Shown here: positions 5,075 through 10,951 of the stretch, one piece after another
Numbering within the stretch: the first letter of the stretch is position 1
How the letters are laid out: each line of letters starts with the position of its first letter
Source of the DNA: Rhodoferax sp.
GTDB lineage: Bacteria > Pseudomonadota > Gammaproteobacteria > Burkholderiales > Burkholderiaceae_C
Assembly (NCBI GenBank): GCA_028292305.1
Contig: JAQGMQ010000133.1
Span: forward strand, 1-10,951
DNA: 10,951 nucleotides
Reading direction: 5' to 3'
Translations under genes and position numbers: made by a program
Notes under the pieces: generated by a model
Databases searched by the model: none
What the model saw: only the letters and a program-made list of their open reading frames with translations
What the model was told of the DNA's origin: nothing

Positions 5075-6577
5075 CTATGGCGCCTTCGGCGTCGATGACA
5101 ACGAAAGCGTCTGCGTCGCGGGTTGCCAGCCGCCACCCAATGCCTTCACCAGGAACACCGAAGTCACCAGGCGCTGACCGTTCAACTGCGTGGCCTGCCG
5201 CTGGATCGTCAACCACGACTGCTGCGCCGTGATCACGTCCAGGTAGGCCGAGGCACCCCCTTCGTAGCGCGCCGTGGCCATGTCGAGCACCCGCGTGGCG
5301 GTGTTCACCGCGACCCGCGCCTGGGCCGACGCGCGGTCCAGCGCGGCCAGGCCGGTGATGCCGTCTTCCACCTCCTGCATCGCACCCAGCACCACGCGCC
5401 GGTAGTTGGCGACGGTGGCCGCATGGCCGGCGCGGGCGAAGTCGAGGTTGGCGCTGACGCGGCCGGCGTCGAACAACACCTGCGTGGCCGAGAGACCGAG
5501 CGACCACAACAGGCTCGAGGCATCGAACAGCGTCGACAGCCGCGTGGTGTCGAAGCCGACCGTCGGCCCAAGCACGATGCTGGGATAAAACGCCGCGTTG
5601 GCCACGCCGATCTGGGCATTGGCCGCGGCCATCGCGCGTTCGGCCGAGGCGATGTCAGGGCGGCGTTCGAGCAGGTCGGATGGCACGCCCAGCGGCACCG
5701 GCGGCGGCGACAGCTCGCGCACCTCGGGCGGCAGGCTGAACTGCGGCGCCGGGATGCCTGCCAGCGTGGCGATGGCATGTTCGAACTGGCCGCGGGTACG
5801 CCGCAACACGTCGACCTGGACCAGCGTGGTGTCCAGCAGGGCCTGCTGCTGCGCCACGTCCAGGCCGGTGGCGGCGCCCAGGTCGTGCCGCGAATTCATC
5901 AGCTCCAGTGCGCGGCGCTGCAGGGCGATGGACCGGCCGAGCACGTCGAGTTCGTTGTCCAGCGCGCGCAGGTTGAAGTAGTTGGTGGCCAGGTCGGTGC
6001 TGAGCACCAGCCGCGTGTTTTCCAGGTCGGCCGTGACCTGTTGCACCGAGGCGGTGGCGCCTTCGACCGTGCTCTGCACACGCCCGGCCAGGTCGACCTC
6101 GTAGTTCACCGTCAACGCCACCTGCTGGTCGTTCTGCACGGTGGAGAAATTGCGGCTGCTGTAGTTGGTCAGCGGCCGGTCTTCAGAAATCTTCAGGCGC
6201 GACGCGCGGCCCGTCAGGCCGATCTGCGGGAACAGCCCGCTCAACGTGGCCGCCAGCGTGGCGCGCGACTGGGCCAACCTGGCGTTGGCCAGCTCCAGCG
6301 TCGGGCTGTTGGTGCTGGCCTGCTGTTCCAGTGCGTCGAGCTTGGTATCGCCGAAATGTTGCCACCACGGGCCCTTGGCCGCAGCGTCTTCTGGCGTGCC
6401 CACGCGCCAGGGCGCTTCGACCTGCCAGGTGACGGGCATGTCGAGCGCGGGCTTCCTGTAGGGCGGCGCCTGGGCGCAGCCAGCCAGGCCGAGCAGCAGC
6501 CCGCAGGCCAGCGCGACCGCGCCGTGACCGGCCCGCGGAGCCACGCCGTGGCTGCGCGCTTCGACCCTGCGGCTCAC
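5075..6577 (-). CDS. RND efflux outer-membrane factor, NodT family lipoprotein
   Basis: The outer-membrane channel (TolC/OprM class) of the tripartite pump encoded here; 500 residues. Seen: a lipoprotein signal with hydrophobic stretch 20-33 and lipobox LAGC, lipidated Cys34; the family motif GPWWQHFGD (69-77); two long helical coiled-coil repeats of the OEP type; the hallmark PSDLLERRPDIASAERAM (299-316) followed by AQIGVANAAFYPSIVLG (321-337); and the closing LGGGW (480-484). Start: GTG at 6577-6575 overlaps the adaptor gene stop in a GTGA quartet, the usual mark of translational coupling, so GTG is preferred although the RBS is weak. It is last in the permease-adaptor-channel operon and converges on the chemoreceptor gene. 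Substrate specificity cannot be inferred. Confidence 0.94.
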   Translation of the reverse strand: MSRRVEARSHGVAPRAGHGAVALACGLLLGLAGCAQAPPYRKPALDMPVTWQVEAPWRVGTPEDAAAKGPWWQHFGDTKLDALEQQASTNSPTLELANARLAQSRATLAATLSGLFPQIGLTGRASRLKISEDRPLTNYSSRNFSTVQNDQQVALTVNYEVDLAGRVQSTVEGATASVQQVTADLENTRLVLSTDLATNYFNLRALDNELDVLGRSIALQRRALELMNSRHDLGAATGLDVAQQQALLDTTLVQVDVLRRTRGQFEHAIATLAGIPAPQFSLPPEVRELSPPPVPLGVPSDLLERRPDIASAERAMAAANAQIGVANAAFYPSIVLGPTVGFDTTRLSTLFDASSLLWSLGLSATQVLFDAGRVSANLDFARAGHAATVANYRRVVLGAMQEVEDGITGLAALDRASAQARVAVNTATRVLDMATARYEGGASAYLDVITAQQSWLTIQRQATQLNGQRLVTSVFLVKALGGGWQPATQTLSLSSTPKAP

Positions 6578-7866
6578 AGCTTGGCCTTTGCCGCCGCGGC
6601 GTCAGCGGTGCCGGTGGCGCCCGCCGATGCGGCAGTCGCGGGGGCGACCGGCTTATTTTCGGCCACCGTCACCGTCTGCCCATCGGCCAGCCAATCGGGC
6701 GGATTCAGCACGATGCGGTCGGCCTCGGTCACGCCGTCCAGCACCTCGAAGTTTTCGCCGTAGTTGCGGCCCACGCCGATGCGGCGCAGCGTCACGCCGC
6801 CCTTGGCATCCACCACACCCACCATCGTGCCCGTACCGCGGAACAGCAGGGTGTTGGTCGGCACGGTAAGCGCCTGGCTGGCCGCCAGCGGCAGCGCGAT
6901 CTGCACATAGGCGCCGGGCAGCAGGCTGTGGTCGCGGTTGGGCAGGGCCACTTCGACCTGCATGGTGCGCGTCAGCGTGTCGATGGAGGCCGAAGTGCGC
7001 GACACCTGGCCCTCGAACTTCTGGCCGCGCAATTCGGCTTGTGTCACGGTGACCTTCTGGCCCGGTTTCACCAGTTGCGCCGAGGCCTGCGGCACGTTGA
7101 CGTACACCCGCAGCGGGTCGGTCTGCGACAGGGTGAACAACACCTTGGCGCTGTCGATCAGATCGCCCACGTCGACGTTGCGGCGGGTGATCACGCCCGA
7201 GAACGGCGCCACCACATGCTTGAAGGCTTCGAGCTGGCGCAGGCGCTGCATGTTGGCGTCGGCGGCGGCCACGCTGGCCTGCATCTGGGCCACGGCGCTG
7301 CGTTTTTCGTCGAGGTCCTGTTGCGAGACCACGTCCTTCTTGCGCAGGCCTTCCCAGCGTTCGACGGTGCTGCGGGCCAGCGCCAGGCTGGAGGCGGCCT
7401 GTTCGCGCGCGGCCACGGCCTGGCTCAGCTGCTGGTCGATCTCGGGGCTTTCGATGTCGGCCAGCAGTTCGCCTTTTTCAACGCGGCTTCCGATGTCCTT
7501 GGTCCAGCGCTTCAGGTAGCCGCTAGAACGCGCGGCGATGGGCGACTGCACGAAGCCTTGCAGCGTGCCGGGCAGCACCAGGGTCTGGCCGGTCTGGCTG
7601 CGCTTGGCCTGGGTCACGTGCACATATTGTTTGGACTGTTCGGCGCTGCTGCTCTCGAGCACGCGGGCATTGGCCATGCGGCTGAACACCGTGCGGCCGG
7701 CGCCCGCGGCCAGCAGCAGCACGACCACCACGGCGGCGATCTGCGTGCGGCGCACGGTCTTGCGGCGCGTCTGTGCATCGGGCGCATCGTGGATCACCGG
7801 GTGGTCTGGCGCATGGGTGACCAGCGGCGAAGGCGCGTCCAGCGCGGCAGGAGTGGGATCGGTCAT
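6574..7866 (-). CDS. RND efflux periplasmic adaptor (membrane fusion protein, HlyD/AcrA type)
   Basis: Links the inner-membrane permease to the outer-membrane channel; 430 residues. Seen: a Pro/Asp-rich cytoplasmic N-terminus (1-40), one hydrophobic anchor about 42-56 without a clear lipobox, so probably inner-membrane anchored rather than lipidated; a split biotinyl-lipoyl domain (GYLKRWTKDIGSRVEKGELL at 116-135 and VVAPFSGVITRRNVDVGDLI at 218-237) flanking an alpha-helical hairpin (about 140-215); then beta-barrel (about 250-325) and membrane-proximal domains to about 403. The C-terminal Ala/Thr-rich tail (404-430) looks disordered. ATG 7866 lies 3 nt after the permease stop, with a good Shine-Dalgarno inside the permease 3' end; its stop overlaps the next gene start by 4 nt. 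The long Pro/Asp-rich N-terminal extension is unlike AcrA but occurs in related adaptors. Confidence 0.95.
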   Translation of the reverse strand: MTDPTPAALDAPSPLVTHAPDHPVIHDAPDAQTRRKTVRRTQIAAVVVVLLLAAGAGRTVFSRMANARVLESSSAEQSKQYVHVTQAKRSQTGQTLVLPGTLQGFVQSPIAARSSGYLKRWTKDIGSRVEKGELLADIESPEIDQQLSQAVAAREQAASSLALARSTVERWEGLRKKDVVSQQDLDEKRSAVAQMQASVAAADANMQRLRQLEAFKHVVAPFSGVITRRNVDVGDLIDSAKVLFTLSQTDPLRVYVNVPQASAQLVKPGQKVTVTQAELRGQKFEGQVSRTSASIDTLTRTMQVEVALPNRDHSLLPGAYVQIALPLAASQALTVPTNTLLFRGTGTMVGVVDAKGGVTLRRIGVGRNYGENFEVLDGVTEADRIVLNPPDWLADGQTVTVAENKPVAPATAASAGATGTADAAAAKAKL

Positions 7867-7869
7867 GGC

Positions 7870-10800
7870 TCAAGTCTCCTGAGGGCGGGGAAAGGTAGGG
7901 GGCGGATGCGGATGGTTTTCGGAACGGCGGGCGAGCCGCGCCAGCTTGCGCCGCTCCAGCCGCTGGTGCACGCCGGCGAACACGACCGGCACAAAAAACA
8001 GGGTCGACACGGTGGCGAGGATCAGCCCGCCGATGACGGCCCGGCCCAGCGGCGCGTTCTGCTCGGCGCCTTCGCCCAGGCCCAGCGCCATCGGGATCAT
8101 GCCGATCACCGTGGCCAGGGCTGTCATCAGCACCGGGCGGATACGCGTGGCGCCGGCCTCCAGCGCGGCGGCCAGCGGCGCGACGCCATCCTGCCGGCGC
8201 TGGCGCGCGAACGACACCAGCAAGATGCTGTTGGCCGTGGCCACGCCCATGGTCATGATGGCGCCGGTCAGGGCCGGCACGCTGAGCGTGGTGCCGGTGA
8301 TGAGCAGCATCCAGGCGATGCCGGCCAGCGCGGCGGGCAGGGCGGCGATGATGATCAGCGCGTCCATCCACGACTGGAAGTTGACGACGATCAGCAGGTA
8401 GACCAGCACGATGGCCATCACCAGCCCCACGCCCAGGCCGATGAACGACGACTGCATCGTCTCCACCTGGCCGCGCAGCACCACCTGGCTGCCGCGCGGC
8501 AGGCGTGGCCGCATCTGGTCGACCAGTGCATTGACCTGCTTGGCCACAGAGGCCAGGTCGGTGCCTTGCACACTCACATAGACGTCGATGGCCGGCAGGA
8601 TGTTGTAGTGCGACGAGACGGCGGCTTGCTGGCTCGGCGTCACTTCCACCAGGTTGCCGAGTAGCTGGGTGCTGGCGTTGCCGGTGGCCGCCGGCGCCCC
8701 CGCGCCCGGCGTGGTGCCTGTGCCGACCGGCATGTTGAGCAATGCGTCCAGCGAATCCACCTGGTACTGCGGCGTCTGCACGGCGATGTTGTAGACCACG
8801 CCGTTCTGCGGATTGAGCCAGAAAGCCGGCGCCGTCTGCGAACTGCCTGACAGCGAGATCAGCACGTTCTGCCCCACATTGGCCGCCGACAGCCCGATCT
8901 GCTGCAGCCGCGTGCGGTCCATCTGCATGTTGAGCGACGGCGCATTGAGCCGCTGGTGCACGTGGGCGTCCACCGCACCCGGGATCTGCTTGATGGACTG
9001 GGTCAGCTCGGCGGCCAGCAGCGCGTTCTCGGCGCGGTTGGCGCCGGTGAATTGCACGTCGATGGCGGCGGGCAGGCCGAAGTTCAGGATCTGCGTGACG
9101 ATGTCGGCCGGCTGGAAGAAGAATTCCACGCCGGGAAAGCGCCTGGGCAACTCGGCGCGCAGCCGGGTGATGAAGCCGTCGGTCGGGTCGTGGCCTTCGT
9201 GCAGCGAGATCAGGATTTCGCCGTCCAGCGTGCCGATGGTGCCGGCGTTGCTGTACGACAGGTTGATGCCGCTGTTCGGCATGCCCAGGTTGTCGAGGAT
9301 GGTCTCCAGCTGGTCCTTGGGCACGATCTCGCGCACCACGGTTTCCACCGCGTCGGCGAGGCGCGCCGTTTCTTCGATGCGGGTGCCGGTGGGCGCGCGC
9401 ATGTGCAGGCGGATCTGGCCCGCGTCCACCGACGGGAAGAAGTCGCGGCCCAGCACCGGGTAGATCAGGCACGAGGCCAGGCAGAACAGCAGGAAGCCGA
9501 TGGCGAAACCGCGCTTGCGGTCGAGCAGCATGTGCAGCACTTCGGTGTAGCCGGCGCGGACCCGCTCGAAGCGGCGGTCGAAGGCGCGGTACACGCGCTG
9601 CAGCGGGCTCGGCCTGGCGGCCGGATCGATGGGCGGCGCGCGGCCCATCAACAGCAGCACCAGGGTCGGCACCAGCGTGCGCGACAGCAGGTAGGACGCC
9701 AGCATGGCCAGCACCACGGCCTCGGCCAGCGGCACGAACAGAAAGCGGGCCACGCCCGAGAGGAAGAACATCGGCACGAAGACGATGCAGATGCACAGGG
9801 TTGAGACAAACGCGGCCACGCCGATTTCACCGGCGCCGACTTCGATGGCTTCGGCCAGGGACAGGCCGCCCTTGGCTGGCAACTCCCCCTCGGGGGGCGG
9901 CGAGCGCAAAGCGCTTGCCTGGGGGCTCGATTCTTTTGGGGTGCCCATGTGCAGGTGGCGCTCGATGTTTTCGATGGTCACGATGGCCTGGTCGACCAGG
10001 ATGCCGACCGACAGCGCGAGGCCCCCGAGCGTCATCAGGTTCAGCGTTTCGCCGAGCATCTTCAGCACCAGGATCGAGGCCAGGATGGACAGCGGAATCG
10101 TCATGGCGATGATCAGCGTGCTGCGCCAGTTGCCCAGGAACAGCAGCACCATGGCGGCGGTGAGCGCCGCCGCGATCAGCGCTTCGATCACCACGCCCTT
10201 GACCGCCGCCTTGACGAACACCGACTGGTCGAACAGCGGCGTCACGCTGATCTCCTTGGGCAGCACCTGCGTGACCCGCGGCAGCATGGCGCGCAGGTTG
10301 GCCACGATGTCGAGGGTGGAGGCCCCGCCGTTCTTCAGCACCGACAGCAGCACGCCGCGGGCGCCGTCCTGTCGCACGATGTTGACTTGCGGCGAAAAGC
10401 CGTCGCGCACCTGGGCCACGTCGCGCAGGTAGGTGGTGGCCGAGCCCGAGGTCCGCACCGGCAGGTCGCCCAGCCCGGCGATGGTGCCGGGCGAGCCGTT
10501 CAGCTTGACGTTGTATTCGGTCAGGCCGAACTTGGCCGTGCCCGAGGGCAGGATCAGATTCTGCAGGTTGATGGCGTTGACCACGTCCGGCGGCGACAGG
10601 CCACGGGCCTGCATCGCAGCCGAATCCAGGTCGACGGAAATCAGCCGGTTCTTGCCGCCGTAGGGAAACGGCACGGCCACGCCGGGGATGGTGATGAGCT
10701 GGGGCCGCAGCACGTTGACCGCACTGTCGAACACCGACTGCTCAGGCAGCACCGGGCTCGACAGGGCCAACTGCACCACCGGGATGCTGGAGGCCGAATA

Positions 10801-10951
10801 CTTGATCACCAGCGGCGGCGTGATGCCCGGCGGCAGCTGGCGCACCTGGGTCTGGACGGAGGCCACGACCTGGGCGATGGCGGTCTGGATGTTCGCCGCG
10901 GGCTGGAAAAAGATCTTGATCACGCACACCCCGGCGAGCGATTGCGACTCG
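7870..10951 (-). CDS. RND efflux permease (AcrB-superfamily), 5' end beyond window
   Basis: The inner-membrane proton-driven pump of the tripartite system. The frame is open through the right edge: residues upstream of the GTG at 10929 read ESQSLAGVCVIKIFFQP, a family motif, so that GTG is internal and roughly 100 N-terminal residues (TM1 and the start of the first periplasmic loop) are missing. Numbering from 10929: periplasmic loop 1 to about 240, TM2-TM6 about 245-428, TM7 473-494, periplasmic loop 2 to about 825, TM8-TM12 about 826-987, basic C-terminal tail. TM4 carries GILVDQAIVTIEN; TM10 carries GVATANSILLVSFA; TM11 keeps Arg929 and Thr936 (AcrB Arg971/Thr978). Gln314 and Ala899 replace AcrB Asp408 and Lys940. 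Residues about 330-357 are an in-frame extra segment encoded by a palindromic repeat. It does not carry the metal-pump signatures I would expect of CzcA/CusA; the substrate is unknown. Confidence 0.94.
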   Translation of the reverse strand, partial: ESQSLAGVCVIKIFFQPAANIQTAIAQVVASVQTQVRQLPPGITPPLVIKYSASSIPVVQLALSSPVLPEQSVFDSAVNVLRPQLITIPGVAVPFPYGGKNRLISVDLDSAAMQARGLSPPDVVNAINLQNLILPSGTAKFGLTEYNVKLNGSPGTIAGLGDLPVRTSGSATTYLRDVAQVRDGFSPQVNIVRQDGARGVLLSVLKNGGASTLDIVANLRAMLPRVTQVLPKEISVTPLFDQSVFVKAAVKGVVIEALIAAALTAAMVLLFLGNWRSTLIIAMTIPLSILASILVLKMLGETLNLMTLGGLALSVGILVDQAIVTIENIERHLHMGTPKESSPQASALRSPPPEGELPAKGGLSLAEAIEVGAGEIGVAAFVSTLCICIVFVPMFFLSGVARFLFVPLAEAVVLAMLASYLLSRTLVPTLVLLLMGRAPPIDPAARPSPLQRVYRAFDRRFERVRAGYTEVLHMLLDRKRGFAIGFLLFCLASCLIYPVLGRDFFPSVDAGQIRLHMRAPTGTRIEETARLADAVETVVREIVPKDQLETILDNLGMPNSGINLSYSNAGTIGTLDGEILISLHEGHDPTDGFITRLRAELPRRFPGVEFFFQPADIVTQILNFGLPAAIDVQFTGANRAENALLAAELTQSIKQIPGAVDAHVHQRLNAPSLNMQMDRTRLQQIGLSAANVGQNVLISLSGSSQTAPAFWLNPQNGVVYNIAVQTPQYQVDSLDALLNMPVGTGTTPGAGAPAATGNASTQLLGNLVEVTPSQQAAVSSHYNILPAIDVYVSVQGTDLASVAKQVNALVDQMRPRLPRGSQVVLRGQVETMQSSFIGLGVGLVMAIVLVYLLIVVNFQSWMDALIIIAALPAALAGIAWMLLITGTTLSVPALTGAIMTMGVATANSILLVSFARQRRQDGVAPLAAALEAGATRIRPVLMTALATVIGMIPMALGLGEGAEQNAPLGRAVIGGLILATVSTLFFVPVVFAGVHQRLERRKLARLARRSENHPHPPPTFPRPQET
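7876..7880 (-). promoter_or_regulatory. ribosome binding site of the adaptor gene
   Basis: AGGAG on the minus strand (CTCCT on plus), 9 nt before the adaptor ATG and embedded in the last codons of the permease gene. This confirms the 7866 start and close translational linkage of the two genes. Confidence 0.75.
9865..9942. repeat. REP-like palindromic repeat inserted in frame in the permease gene
   Basis: About 78 bp (26 codons) encoding KESSPQASALRSPPPEGELP and flanking residues between TM4 (ending ENIERHLHMG) and the conserved LAEAIEVGAGEIG before TM5, where AcrB-type permeases have a short loop. Two hairpins are visible on the plus strand: GGCGAGCGC-AAA-GCGCTTGCC (9899-9919, 9 bp with one G-T) and CCCCCTCGGGGGG (9885-9897). 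CCCCC at 9885-9889 can also pair with GGGGG at 9921-9925. From memory, similar CCCCCTCGGGGGG plus GCGCAAAGCG modules are dispersed in Comamonadaceae genomes; this needs checking. The borders are approximate. Confidence 0.65.

Noticed and set aside
5123..6763. 546-codon plus-strand frame opposite the outer-membrane factor and adaptor
   Set aside because: Arg/Gly/His/Gln-rich shadow with no recognisable motif; it spans the junction of two clear minus-strand genes.
6928..8664. 578-codon plus-strand frame opposite the adaptor and permease
   Set aside because: His/Gly/Gln-rich shadow protein crossing two well-supported genes; no RBS or family motif.
7523..9796. 757-codon minus-strand frame out of register with the permease
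   Set aside because: Arg/Ala/Pro-rich translation typical of a GC3-driven alternative frame; the overlapping frame encodes a clear RND permease.
10927..10929. GTG at 10929 as permease start
   Set aside because: The frame stays open to the window edge and the preceding residues ESQSLAGV match the internal RND family motif, so this is an internal valine.
1..10951. CRISPR array, insertion sequence, toxin-antitoxin or defence system
   Set aside because: No regular spaced repeats, transposase, or recognisable defence domains were seen; all long coding stretches are accounted for by the listed genes.

Overview
The window is GC-rich (very high G+C at third codon positions) and carries gene types typical of a betaproteobacterium, most likely order Burkholderiales, family Comamonadaceae (Variovorax/Acidovorax/Rhodoferax-like). 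This rests on a recognised Burkholderiales-type hypothetical protein, a single-chain class I [4Fe-4S] fumarase, a betaproteobacterial-style chemoreceptor, a permease-first RND efflux operon and a CCCCCTCGGGGGG-type palindromic repeat. The genus assignment is inference from remembered family sequences, not from a search.

Layout. Positions 1-205 are the end of a tRNA cluster on the plus strand: the 3' part of tRNA-Cys(GCA), a T-tailed hairpin, then tRNA-Leu(UAA), whose acceptor stem does not pair properly. At 281-913 (+) is a conserved protein of unknown function with an acidic stretch and a glycine-rich tail. It runs tail-to-tail, with a 7-bp overlap, into murI (glutamate racemase, 907-1749, -). 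Upstream of murI on the same strand is fum (class I fumarate hydratase, 1792-3345, -), probably co-transcribed with it. A roughly 170-bp divergent control region (3346-3514) separates fum from a methyl-accepting chemotaxis protein (3515-5053, +). The rest, 5075 to the right edge, is one minus-strand tripartite efflux operon read right to left: RND permease (5' end outside the window), periplasmic adaptor, and NodT-type outer-membrane lipoprotein.

How the parts work together. The three efflux genes are tightly packed (3-nt gap, then a 4-nt GTGA overlap) and should assemble into one inner membrane-periplasm-outer membrane pump. The substrate cannot be read from the sequence, and no regulator is visible inside the window. 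Fumarase (TCA cycle) and MurI (D-glutamate for peptidoglycan) are housekeeping genes. The chemoreceptor stands alone, with no che genes nearby.

Most of the window is ordinary core genome. I see no clear new multi-gene system. The points most worth a second look are: (a) a palindromic, REP-like sequence of about 78 bp sitting in frame inside the RND permease gene, where it adds about 26 residues to the cytoplasmic loop between TM4 and TM5; (b) a tRNA-Leu(UAA) whose 3' acceptor strand looks replaced by a copy of its own T-arm sequence; (c) an RND permease with Gln and Ala where AcrB has the proton-relay residues Asp408 and Lys940; and (d) several small inverted repeats over likely promoters or ribosome binding sites.
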